NCBI GenBank assembly: GCA_029261215.1
Contig: JAJDBT010000013.1
Span: 1-52,225, forward strand
Direction: 5' to 3'
Origin: Nitrospirota bacterium
GTDB lineage: Bacteria > Nitrospirota > Nitrospiria > SBBL01 > JAADHI01
DNA length: 52,225 nucleotides
Both the position numbers and the translations under genes were made by a program. Positions 34,593 to 42,607 of the stretch are shown here, in pieces. Below the pieces are notes generated by a model. It searched no databases. It saw only the letters and a list, made by a program, of their open reading frames with translations, and was not told where the DNA came from. How positions within the stretch are numbered: position 1 is the stretch's first letter; each line of letters begins with the position of its first letter.

Positions 34593-36335
34593 ATGATTAA
34601 AGTCCTGGTTCTGAATGAATCACAATTCCCCTTGGCCGGAAGCAGAATGGAGCAGGTACAGAATCTTTTTCGCCAAAGCTTCCCGGACTTGTCTTCCTAT
34701 GCGGATGAGCTGCCGTCCCGGCTGCAAAACCCAATCGAACACGGCTACCACTCCATTCTACTGATTGCCGAAAGTGCCCTGGGACGGGTGGACGCCTTTG
34801 CGCTTTTGGTTCATTTTCCGGGTATTCGCTGCGCCTTTCTGGATTTTATCGCATCAAAAGGAGAGATTCGAGGCACCGGTATCGGCGGCGCACTCTACGA
34901 AGGCGTTCGGGAACTTTGTCAGGAAATGGATGTGAACGGTCTTTATATTGAAGTCCAGCCGGATCTCCTAGAGAGTACACCTGAGCCCAAAATTCTCAAA
35001 GATGCCAAACGACGCATCCGGTTTTATGAACAATACGGGGTACGCATTATTGACAACCCCACCTATTCAATCCCGGTAGGAGATCCACCCACCTCGGCCT
35101 TTCTGCTCTTTGACGGTTTAGGAAAAACAAGCACCCTGAAACGAAAGGATGCTCAAGAGGCCGTTAAAAACATCCTGAGCCAGCGTTTCGGGCATCTGGT
35201 CACACCGGATTATTTGCGCGCGGTGTGTACCGGCTTTCAAAATGATCCGGTCAATTTTCTGCCGCTTCGCTCGAAAAAAGTACACGACGACGATGCCCTG
35301 GTAAAATCCCATCGCCTTTCCAAGCTGTTCGCCGTCGTACACAGCCCGAAACATGAACTGCACCATGTGCGGGAACGGGGATATTTCGAGCGGCCGATTC
35401 GATTGAATGCGATCAATCAAGTCTTGAGCGAAGGCCATTTGTTCACACCCGTTGCCCCGAAAAAATACAGCGACAAACACCTGCTTGCCGTACACGATGC
35501 AGATTTTGTGACCTATTTAAGGACAATCTGCACCACCTTAAAAGAAAAGCGTCCGGTCTACCCCGATACCTTTCCTTTACGCCGAAAAGTCAATCGACCC
35601 AAGGTCCTTGCGGTACAAGCCGGTTATTACTGCATCGACACGGGCACACCGCTTTATGCCAATGCCTATCTCGCCGCGCGTGCCACGGTCGATACCGTGC
35701 TGACTGCCGCAGATGAAATGCTTTCAGGAAGTAAACGCACCGTTTACGCAGCCTGCCGCCCCCCCGGCCACCACGCAGGCAAACGTTTTTATGGCGGGTT
35801 TTGTTATTTCAACAACGCCGCCATTGCCGCGCACTACCTCTCTGCACAAGCGCGTGTCGCTGTTTTGGATATTGATTTCCATCACGGAAATGGCACACAG
35901 GATATATTTTATGATCGATCCGATGTGTTTTTCGTTTCAATTCATGGCCACCCGGATTATTCTTATCCCTATTTCAGCGGCTACGCCGATGAGTGCGGTG
36001 AAGGCCCTGGCTTAGGGTTTAACCGAAACTTCCCCTTGCCACCCCATACGGATGAAAAAAAATATCTCAGCACGTTGAGGGCCGCACTTAAAACCCTTGA
36101 TTCCTTTAAACCTGAAATTCTTGTTGTTTCGCTTGGCTTTGATATCCTGAAAGGCGACCCCACCGGCACTTTTTTGCTTCCCCCTTCGAGCTTTCGCGCC
36201 ATCGGAGAAATCCTGATGCAAACCCGAATTCCGTTACTGCTTGTTCAGGAAGGTGGATACAATATTCGCAACATCAAACGCGGCTGCATCGCATTGTTCA
36301 ACGGTCTGCAAACGGTAAAACCCGGAAGGCCCTAA
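34593..36335 (+). CDS. GNAT acetyltransferase-HDAC family deacetylase fusion
   Basis: The 580-residue product joins two enzymes with opposite chemistry. Residues about 1-170 look like a GNAT acetyltransferase, with the acetyl-CoA loop EIRGTGIGGALY at 91-102. Residues about 240-575 form a class II HDAC/acetylpolyamine-amidohydrolase domain: RPPGHHAG (389-396), the zinc-site DIDFHHGNGT (426-435), the third zinc-ligand region GFDILKGD (515-522), and the EGGYN transition-state Tyr (553-557). All catalytic HDAC residues seem present. Substrates could be polyamines or protein lysines. The same-strand glutaminase gene lies just upstream. I read the fusion as continuous, without a frameshift. Confidence 0.85.
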   Translation: MIKVLVLNESQFPLAGSRMEQVQNLFRQSFPDLSSYADELPSRLQNPIEHGYHSILLIAESALGRVDAFALLVHFPGIRCAFLDFIASKGEIRGTGIGGALYEGVRELCQEMDVNGLYIEVQPDLLESTPEPKILKDAKRRIRFYEQYGVRIIDNPTYSIPVGDPPTSAFLLFDGLGKTSTLKRKDAQEAVKNILSQRFGHLVTPDYLRAVCTGFQNDPVNFLPLRSKKVHDDDALVKSHRLSKLFAVVHSPKHELHHVRERGYFERPIRLNAINQVLSEGHLFTPVAPKKYSDKHLLAVHDADFVTYLRTICTTLKEKRPVYPDTFPLRRKVNRPKVLAVQAGYYCIDTGTPLYANAYLAARATVDTVLTAADEMLSGSKRTVYAACRPPGHHAGKRFYGGFCYFNNAAIAAHYLSAQARVAVLDIDFHHGNGTQDIFYDRSDVFFVSIHGHPDYSYPYFSGYADECGEGPGLGFNRNFPLPPHTDEKKYLSTLRAALKTLDSFKPEILVVSLGFDILKGDPTGTFLLPPSSFRAIGEILMQTRIPLLLVQEGGYNIRNIKRGCIALFNGLQTVKPGRP

Positions 36336-36440
36336 TCCACATCTGGGAAAAAGCCCCACCTCCTTAAACATCGTACTTTTCAAGATCCGCTATACTTAAT
36401 TCCGAATACACGCTGAATCCTTCAAACACGAGAGAAAAAG

Positions 36441-37028
36441 ATGAATGCGCAAACCTGCCAGTTTTGTCGTAAAACCATCAACGCTAAAAGCCGTCATTGT
36501 CCTTTTTGCGGCGGTGAACATCAAAAAGAAATTGTCCACGAAACGCCGGTCTGTCCACGCTGCTCGGAAACGCTCGTCCATCACGATTATCGGGAAACGA
36601 CGCTTGATCACTGTACAACATGCGAGGGACTTTGGCTTGATACGCGGGAATTCAAACAACTGACCTCCGAACGGGATGTTTACAAAGACGAGACGATTCC
36701 CTTTGAATTTCAGAAACCACCGCTGCCTGAAACAGAAGGCTATCTCTCCTGTCCCCTGTGCGACAGCCTCATGTCCCGGCAAAATTTCCGTCGGATTTCA
36801 GGCGTGCTGATCGATCAATGCCGCGATCACGGCATTTGGCTGGATGCGGGGGAGCTGGATCAAATCCGGGCTTTCATCGCCAACGGCGGACTGGAAGATG
36901 CGCAAGATAAGGAAATCCTGAAAAACAAAGCAGAAATCGGGCTTGTATCAGACAAGGTCAAAAACATCGAATACATCCAGAAGAGATTAAACTTCTGGGA
37001 CTTTAAATACTGGCTCTATAAAATTTAG
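36441..37028 (+). CDS. zf-TFIIB-type zinc-ribbon protein
   Basis: The 195-residue protein contains one N-terminal zinc ribbon (CQFC and CPFC, residues 6-23) and two zf-TFIIB domains. The first has CPRC and CTTC followed by EGLWLDTREF. The second has CPLC and CRDHGIWLDAGELDQI. Proteins with this fold are widespread, but their function is largely unknown; nucleic-acid or protein binding is assumed. It is convergent with the glutaredoxin gene. RBS GAGAGAAA is weak. Confidence 0.8.
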   Translation: MNAQTCQFCRKTINAKSRHCPFCGGEHQKEIVHETPVCPRCSETLVHHDYRETTLDHCTTCEGLWLDTREFKQLTSERDVYKDETIPFEFQKPPLPETEGYLSCPLCDSLMSRQNFRRISGVLIDQCRDHGIWLDAGELDQIRAFIANGGLEDAQDKEILKNKAEIGLVSDKVKNIEYIQKRLNFWDFKYWLYKI

Positions 37029-37033
37029 AACAT

Positions 37034-37066
37034 AAAAAACCGGATGAGGCGGGTGCCCCATCCGGT
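37034..37066 (-). terminator. Rho-independent terminator of the grx4 gene
   Basis: ACCGGATGAGGC (37039-37050) pairs with 37055-37066 except at one position, around a GGGT loop. On the minus strand the stem is followed directly by a run of six U (37034-37039), placing it 22 bp after the glutaredoxin stop. It may also work for the convergent zf-TFIIB gene. Confidence 0.8.
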
Positions 37067-37088
37067 AAAAATAAACGGCTTACAAAGA

Positions 37089-37415
37089 TTATTGGTCGCC
37101 GAAGGCCTTCTTTAAAAGCGGTTCGACTTCGCCTTTTCGTTCCATCTCATCCAAAACGTCGGTATCACCATAAAACTCGCCATCAATGAAGACTTTGGGG
37201 AGTGTTGGCCAATTGGTCATTTGTGAGAGGGCTTCTCTTTTTTCCATGTTTCTCAAGACATCCACCACCTCAAAATCGTACCCGTACTTGTTAAAAAATA
37301 CGATGGTTTCCTGTGTAAATCCGCACATCGGCATCGACTTGGTGCCCTTGCCGTAAATGAGGATTTTATTGTCCGCAACTTCTTTTTTGATTTCTTCTTC
37401 AACAGTGTTTGGCAT
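37089..37415 (-). CDS. grxD: Grx4-family monothiol glutaredoxin
   Basis: Monothiol Grx4 proteins bind a [2Fe-2S] cluster with glutathione and partner with BolA in cluster transfer. The 108-residue product has the CGFT active site (MCGFTQETIVFF), the TNWPTLPKVFIDGEF segment, and a C-terminal GEVEPLLKKA. Directly upstream on the same strand, 46 bp away, is a bolA gene, its usual physical partner. RBS AAGGAGA precedes the ATG. Confidence 0.95.
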   Translation of the reverse strand: MPNTVEEEIKKEVADNKILIYGKGTKSMPMCGFTQETIVFFNKYGYDFEVVDVLRNMEKREALSQMTNWPTLPKVFIDGEFYGDTDVLDEMERKGEVEPLLKKAFGDQ

Positions 37416-37461
37416 TATTTCTCCTTAAAAATGATAATGATCGGTTATTTGAGCGATTCAA

Positions 37462-37710
37462 TCAGGCCGATGCGGCCTCTTTGGGGGTTTGAGATTTAAT
37501 TTCCAGGGCATGGATGCGGCCATCCTTCATGGGTTCATCCAAAGCCTGATAAACAAATCGCTGCCGATCCAACAAGTTTTTTCCTTCAAAGGCTTCTGAA
37601 ACGATTTGAACCTGGTAATGATCCATCGTGCCCGTCCGATCCCTGATCGTCACCTGGGCATCGGGCATCGCCTTTTCGATGTATTGAATCAATGCATCCT
37701 GACTTATCAT
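37462..37710 (-). CDS. bolA: BolA family protein
   Basis: BolA proteins form heterodimers with Grx4 that hold and pass [2Fe-2S] clusters. The 82-residue product has the class-II-helix fold with FEGKNLLDRQRFVYQAL and a C-terminal DGRIHALEIKSQTP. The His in GRIHAL is the conserved cluster ligand. The frame stays open upstream to 38172, but AAGGATCAAG ahead of 37710 and the family length fix the start there. Confidence 0.93.
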   Translation of the reverse strand: MISQDALIQYIEKAMPDAQVTIRDRTGTMDHYQVQIVSEAFEGKNLLDRQRFVYQALDEPMKDGRIHALEIKSQTPKEAASA

Positions 37711-37815
37711 CTTGATCCTTTCTGTGCGCAAGTGTGCTTTTTTAGAAGTATACCCCAGCCAATTTCGACACGTAAAGTGAAAAGATTGAACCAACATCTC
37801 GGAAAAATCTTTGTT

Positions 37816-39042
37816 ATGATGAGAATTATGGCTACGACCGAAACGCTTCAATATCAGACTACACCCATTTTTACCTTCAATTTCACGCTGCTTTTTATGG
37901 CGCATCTTTTTTTTGGCTTTTCCTTCTGGCCTTATGTGCTTCTCCCGGTATTTATTCAAAACCTGGGCAGCAATCTTGCGGAAGTGGGAATTATCATGGG
38001 CGCGGCTTCTGTTTCCGGAATGATCATGCGTCCCTGGTCTGGAGATGCCCTCGACCGGGTCGGCCGCCGAAGCTGCCTGCTTGCGGGGGGATTGATTTTC
38101 TTCGTGACCCATATGTTTTATCTCAGAATCGACCAGATTGGACCCTTCATCTATTTTGTACGCCTGTTTCATGGTTTAAGCATGGGTATTCTCTTCGCCA
38201 CTTTTTTTACCTTTGCCGCAGATATCACACCCGTGCAACGCCGAACCGAGGGGATCGCGATTTTCGGCATTGGCGGACATCTTTCAGGCGCTTTTGGGGT
38301 GCCCTTAGGGGAATTCCTCATTCGCACCGGGGGATACCCTCTGTTGTTCAAAACCTGTGCAGGCTTTACGCTTTTGTTTACTTTAGTCAGCTATTTCTTA
38401 AAGGAACCCAAAAAAACGGGGACGCAGCCGCGCTTTCATCTTTCAGATTTTTTCCGAACGGGCTTCCTGCCTAAAAACCGGGTGCCCCTGATTGGCAACG
38501 GACTGTTTGCCCTGGGCCTGATTTCTTACATGGTTTTTCTAAAACCTTACGCGTACGAAAAAGGATTTACCGTGACCTTCTTTTTCCTGGCCTACAGCCT
38601 GAGCGCCGTGGTCATCCGGCTTGTGGGAGCAAAATGGCCCGATCAGTTTGGCTTGAAAACCGTTCTTTATCCGTCCTTCATCTCAATGACTCTGGGGATT
38701 TTGCTGCTGGCCTTCTGGCCCTCTCCCATCGGTCTGTTAGTCAGCGGGGTGCTCTGCGGGGTTGGGCATGGATTTGTTTTTCCAATTCTTTCAGTCCTTG
38801 TGATCAATCGCGCCACAGAAAACGAACGCGGCCGCAGCATGGCCCTTTTTACGCTCTTGTTCGATGTCGGCTTTTTTATCGGTGCGCCGCTCTGGGGTTA
38901 CATTGCCGAGCATTTTGGTTATCGGCCCATGTTTTACTTATCGGCCATTAGCACGCTGATCGCCATCGGGCTCTTTGTCTTTTTCGACCAGTCAGAACCT
39001 ACGCTTTCACCGGCTAAAGTCAGGGTAAACGCTTCCGATTGA
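37816..39042 (+). CDS. Major facilitator superfamily transporter
   Basis: The protein (about 408 residues) has twelve predicted membrane helices and the MFS loop motif RPWSGDALDRVGRR between helices 2 and 3. It resembles the general drug/sugar-type MFS group; the substrate is not clear. I start it at the ATG pair 37816/37819 with GGAAAAA upstream; an ATG at 37828 preceded by GATGAG is equally possible. An upstream open frame overlaps bolA on the other strand and is not credible as coding. It is separated from the cobalamin riboswitch by 65 bp and reads toward it. Confidence 0.88.
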   Translation: MMRIMATTETLQYQTTPIFTFNFTLLFMAHLFFGFSFWPYVLLPVFIQNLGSNLAEVGIIMGAASVSGMIMRPWSGDALDRVGRRSCLLAGGLIFFVTHMFYLRIDQIGPFIYFVRLFHGLSMGILFATFFTFAADITPVQRRTEGIAIFGIGGHLSGAFGVPLGEFLIRTGGYPLLFKTCAGFTLLFTLVSYFLKEPKKTGTQPRFHLSDFFRTGFLPKNRVPLIGNGLFALGLISYMVFLKPYAYEKGFTVTFFFLAYSLSAVVIRLVGAKWPDQFGLKTVLYPSFISMTLGILLLAFWPSPIGLLVSGVLCGVGHGFVFPILSVLVINRATENERGRSMALFTLLFDVGFFIGAPLWGYIAEHFGYRPMFYLSAISTLIAIGLFVFFDQSEPTLSPAKVRVNASD

Positions 39043-39056
39043 TCTCCTGATCCACC

Positions 39057-39085
39057 TTGCATTTAGCTCATGACCCTGATATAAA
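39057..39085 (+). promoter_or_regulatory. Promoter driving cobalamin riboswitch 1
   Basis: TTGCAT (39057-39062) and TATAAA (39080-39085) are separated by exactly 17 bp. Transcription would begin near 39092, about 15 bases before the aptamer. Confidence 0.6.
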
Positions 39086-39106
39086 ACTCCCGCAGTAAAT
39101 AACTTG

Positions 39107-39275
39107 TTCAGGTAAACCCGGTCTTTCGCCGGGTTTAAAAAGGGAATCCCGTTCAAATCGGGAGCGGTTCCGCCGCTGTGTTGGGGGACGAAACCCACTT
39201 TATGCCACTGTCGCATGCGACGGGAAGGCGTGGGGAGTAGGACGAACCCAGAGCCAGAAGACCTGCCTGTAACAA
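39107..39275 (+). ncRNA. Cobalamin riboswitch 1 (btuB leader)
   Basis: The leader shows the conserved elements of a B12 aptamer: an early hairpin (AAACCCGG...CCGGGTTT), AAAGGGAAT, the central GCCGCTGT, the GCCACTG hallmark near 39204, GGGAAGGCG, the GAGTAGGACGAACCCAGAGCCAG segment split over 39235-39258, and AGACCTGCCTGT closing the P1 stem against CAGGTAAA. It precedes btuB and its terminator. Binding of adenosyl- or another corrinoid should repress the downstream genes. Confidence 0.93.
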
Positions 39276-39323
39276 GCGATCGCCACCCGTCTTCGGTGAA
39301 AAAGACAAGGGATCACACAGGAT

Positions 39324-39364
39324 ATCCCCATCTTCTCTCATCATCAGAAGCTGGGGATTTTTTT
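39324..39364 (+). terminator. Intrinsic terminator of riboswitch 1 expression platform
   Basis: ATCCCCATCTTCT (39324-39336) pairs with 39346-39358 save one mismatch, followed by seven U (39358-39364). It ends 20 bp before the btuB ATG, so regulation is probably by premature termination. Confidence 0.85.
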
Positions 39365-39384
39365 GTTTAAAGACCAGGAAAATA

Positions 39385-41397
39385 ATGAGAACACCGCTGA
39401 TCTTAATCACGCTTTTGGTATTTCACCCCCACACCGCATCCGCGCAATCTCCCAACACAGAACCCCCGGTATTTTTGGAGGGCATTACCATTACCGCTAC
39501 TCCTATAGACGAGGCAGACGAAAACACAGAACCTTCCCATAAAACGGTCATCAAGGGGGAAACACTTCAGGAACGCTTTACATCCGTCCCTGAAATCCTC
39601 TCTGAAACCGTGGGCGTGAAAATTACACGCTTTGGCGGACTCGGTGATTTCAGCACCATTTCCATCCGAGGCTCGTCTTCCGAGCAAGTCCTGGTTTACC
39701 TTGATGGGTTCTTGCTCAATGCCGCACAAGGCGGTGCAGTCGATCTGGCCAAGATTCCGGTTTCACAAATTGAATCGATAGAAGTCTATCGTGGCAGCGC
39801 ACCCGTATTGTTTGGACAAACAGGGATCGGAGGGCTGGTTAATATTCGGACAAAAGCCGCTTCTCGTGAAAAATCCCTCTCCTATCAAATGCAATACGGC
39901 TCCTTTAATACAACCCGTTTGAACACCACATTTTCTCAAAAACCCAACAAAACAGACATCCTTCTTGGCTTAAACCTCGAAAAAAGTGATAACGATTTTG
40001 AGTTTCTCAGTGACGAAGGAACGCAGTTTGACGCAACGGATGACAAAACCGTCAAACGTCGAAATGCCCAGTTTGAATCATTGAACTTCATTGCCAAATT
40101 GGGCCACGACCTTAATCTTCAGAACCGGCTGCATGTCTATTATAATTTTCTGGACACCGACAAAGGCGTTCCTGGTCTCGGTGCGTTTCAGTCCGATACA
40201 GCAAATTTTAAAGTGGCATCGCACCGCATCAGTTTCAGATGGGATACCGATAATGTCGCAAAAACAGGCCTCAAGACCCAGTTTACACTGAAATACAGTA
40301 CTAAAAATGAGACCTTTACAGACTTGAGCGGCGATATCGGTGTTGGGGGAAATAGCCACAATGATAACCGCACTCAGCTATATGAAGCACATCTCAATGT
40401 AAACCGGGCCATTGGGAAGTACCACATTCTGAAAACACAGCTGCAAACGCGAGAAGAACGTTTCGACCCTTTTGATCAGTTGGCCGGAATTAAAGGAGGC
40501 ACTAGTCGGCAACGGACTTACTCTTTTGCCTTGGAAGATCAGATCTCACTTTTTAAAGAACATCTCTTTATCACTCCGAGCCTGCTTTATGAGGACGTGC
40601 GAAGCCGATTTAAAGATGACCCTTCCAAACGGACTTTAGGGAAAAGCATTCCGCCGGACAGTCAAGACCAATTCCTCACTCGCCAGATCGGCCTCTTGTA
40701 CCGCTTCTCGGAAACGCTCACACTACGGGCCAATATCGGTCAGTATTTTCGTCGTCCCAGTTTTTTTGAACTTTTTGGAGACCGGGGAGGCACGATCGGA
40801 GAAGCTGACCTGAGGCCGGAAACAGGCCTGAACCGGGACATCGGGATACGCTACAGCCGCCGCTTCAAAAGCGCAATCCGTAAAATCACACTACAAGCCG
40901 CCTATTTTAATAACAAAGCCGAAGACCTCATCCTATTCGTGCAAACCTCGCAGTTCACCGTACACCCTGAAAATATCGCAAAATCACAAACCACGGGTGA
41001 AGAACTTTCTGCCCGGATAAATCTGGGTGAACATTTCAGATTTGAAACAAACTACACCCATCAACGCGCCAAAAATAAAAGCAATATTCCCAATGAGAAA
41101 AACAAATTTTTACCAGGTCGGCCGGTGCACGACCTCTTCACCAAAATAGAAACATTTAATGAACAATTCTCTTTATATTACAGCCACCACCTCACAGATG
41201 AGAACTATCTCGACCGTCGCAACCAACGCAACGCCGCTTCGCGACAGATCCACAACCTGGGTTTTTCAGTTAAATCACATTCGAATTGGACGCTTACTTT
41301 AGAAGCAAAAAATATGAGCGACGACCAAATTGAAGATGTCTTCGGCTTTCCACTGCCGGGACGCAGTTATTTCATAACCTTACAAGGGACGCTTTAG
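39385..41397 (+). CDS. btuB: BtuB-type TonB-dependent corrinoid receptor
   Basis: The 670-residue protein is a TonB-dependent outer membrane receptor. It has a signal peptide (cleavage near ASA-QS), a region after it (ITITATPIDEADEN) carrying the TonB box, a plug domain (KITRFGGLGDFSTISIRGSSSEQVLVYLDG, given in part as SIRGSSSEQVLVYLDG), then a 22-strand barrel ending in aromatic-rich strands (GRSYFITLQGTL). Control by a cobalamin riboswitch identifies the cargo as a corrinoid. A beta-propeller lipoprotein follows 8 bp later and is likely a partner. RBS is GGAAAA. Confidence 0.93.
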   Translation: MRTPLILITLLVFHPHTASAQSPNTEPPVFLEGITITATPIDEADENTEPSHKTVIKGETLQERFTSVPEILSETVGVKITRFGGLGDFSTISIRGSSSEQVLVYLDGFLLNAAQGGAVDLAKIPVSQIESIEVYRGSAPVLFGQTGIGGLVNIRTKAASREKSLSYQMQYGSFNTTRLNTTFSQKPNKTDILLGLNLEKSDNDFEFLSDEGTQFDATDDKTVKRRNAQFESLNFIAKLGHDLNLQNRLHVYYNFLDTDKGVPGLGAFQSDTANFKVASHRISFRWDTDNVAKTGLKTQFTLKYSTKNETFTDLSGDIGVGGNSHNDNRTQLYEAHLNVNRAIGKYHILKTQLQTREERFDPFDQLAGIKGGTSRQRTYSFALEDQISLFKEHLFITPSLLYEDVRSRFKDDPSKRTLGKSIPPDSQDQFLTRQIGLLYRFSETLTLRANIGQYFRRPSFFELFGDRGGTIGEADLRPETGLNRDIGIRYSRRFKSAIRKITLQAAYFNNKAEDLILFVQTSQFTVHPENIAKSQTTGEELSARINLGEHFRFETNYTHQRAKNKSNIPNEKNKFLPGRPVHDLFTKIETFNEQFSLYYSHHLTDENYLDRRNQRNAASRQIHNLGFSVKSHSNWTLTLEAKNMSDDQIEDVFGFPLPGRSYFITLQGTL

Positions 41398-41405
41398 GAG
41401 AAAAA

Positions 41406-42560
41406 ATGAAGAAAACCAACAAGAATTATTGCATATTATCTCGAATTTTAATAGGGCTCAGTTTGATCGCCTCTCTCTATGGATGCGGTGAAGATAACAA
41501 AACTGGGGGAGGTGCAGAACCTTCTCTCGGCTTTGTCGTGACCAGCGGATCTGGCGTGGGCAATCTCACGACCCTCAGCAAAACGATGCCGCACACAACT
41601 GAAAAAGACGTGTTGGGGGCCACAGGACTGCATTCAGATGCAGTCATAAAATCATTCGGTGGGCTTGTTTATATTATCCAACGTTTGGGGTCAAATTCGA
41701 TCGTTGTAATTAACCCCAATAATCCCAGCATCCCATTGGAAAACTACACCACGAATGACGCCGGAAGCAGTGAGCAATCCAATCCACACGACATGGCTTT
41801 TGTGAGTGCTTCAAAAGCCTATATCACCCGTTATAGTTTAAACACCCTTTTGATTGTGAACCCCGTAACGGGCACCCAGCTTGGGACCATCGACCTCTCT
41901 AGCTTTGCCGACAGCGACGGCATTGTCGAAATGGATCAAATGGTTATCGTAGACGGCTTGCTCTATGTTTCCTTGCAACGCCTGAACCGAAACAATTTTT
42001 TTATCGCCGAAAACGAAAGCTATATCGTCGTGATCGACACCGCGACGGATCAAGTTCTTAATCTGGGCACAGACAAACAGATTGTGCTTGATGGCCGTAA
42101 CCCCTTCAGCATGACCTACCTTGCCGCAAGTAATCGAATTTATGTGGCCAATGTCGGCACCTTTTCCACGGGTGACGATTTTGGAGGCATTGAGATAATC
42201 AATCCAAATACTGGCCTGAGTGATGGACTGTTCATGGCAGACAATGATTTTAGCGGACCCCTGGGCACCATTGCCATTTTGTCAGAAAGCGTCGCCTACG
42301 CCACTGTCTTTGATGCCAATTTTAACAACTTCGTCGTGCCGTTTCGCCTCGATACACAAGAAGTTTCACCAGCATTAACCGGTGTTGGAAGCGGATACAT
42401 TCCAAGCATGACACTTGATCATGCTGGATCGCTCTACGTGGTCGATCGGGACACCACAAATCCGGGCATTCAGATTTTCGACACCACGACAAATCAAAAA
42501 ATAGAAGGGCCGATTGATACGGGGCTTCCTCCCAACGATATTTTGTTTGTGAACCCTTAG
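41406..42560 (+). CDS. YncE-like beta-propeller lipoprotein, candidate BtuG-type corrinoid-binding protein
   Basis: The 384-residue product has a lipobox (SLYGC, Cys near residue 27) after a hydrophobic stretch, a Gly-rich linker, and a mature body of WD/YncE-like blade repeats. Examples are KAYITRYSLNTLLIVNPVTG, NRIYVANVGTFSTGDDFGG and GSLYVVDRDTTNPGIQIFD. It follows btuB by 8 bp under the same riboswitch. In Bacteroides, BtuG is a surface lipoprotein beta-propeller that binds corrinoid tightly and sits on BtuB. The architecture and context here match that, but sequence identity was not measured. RBS AGGAG precedes the ATG. Confidence 0.8.
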   Translation: MKKTNKNYCILSRILIGLSLIASLYGCGEDNKTGGGAEPSLGFVVTSGSGVGNLTTLSKTMPHTTEKDVLGATGLHSDAVIKSFGGLVYIIQRLGSNSIVVINPNNPSIPLENYTTNDAGSSEQSNPHDMAFVSASKAYITRYSLNTLLIVNPVTGTQLGTIDLSSFADSDGIVEMDQMVIVDGLLYVSLQRLNRNNFFIAENESYIVVIDTATDQVLNLGTDKQIVLDGRNPFSMTYLAASNRIYVANVGTFSTGDDFGGIEIINPNTGLSDGLFMADNDFSGPLGTIAILSESVAYATVFDANFNNFVVPFRLDTQEVSPALTGVGSGYIPSMTLDHAGSLYVVDRDTTNPGIQIFDTTTNQKIEGPIDTGLPPNDILFVNP

Positions 42561-42564
42561 GGTA

Positions 42565-42601
42565 AAAATTCCCCTCATTCCCCCTTTTTTAAAGGGGGAG
42601 G
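42565..42601. repeat. Short pyrimidine/purine palindrome before cbiB
   Basis: A CCCCC-T6-AAA-GGGGG hairpin lies immediately before the cbiB start. Its 3' arm (GGGGGAGG) also supplies the ribosome-binding site, so folding could hide it. The element resembles the longer palindrome near 48 kb. Confidence 0.4.
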
Positions 42602-42607
42602 TTTTAT

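Noticed and set aside
37606-37815. N-terminal extension of the MFS transporter.
   Set aside because: It overlaps bolA on the opposite strand; the first transmembrane helix begins only after 37850.
37711-38172. N-terminal extension of bolA on the minus strand.
   Set aside because: The extension overlaps the MFS gene, is low-complexity, and BolA proteins are about 80-100 residues.
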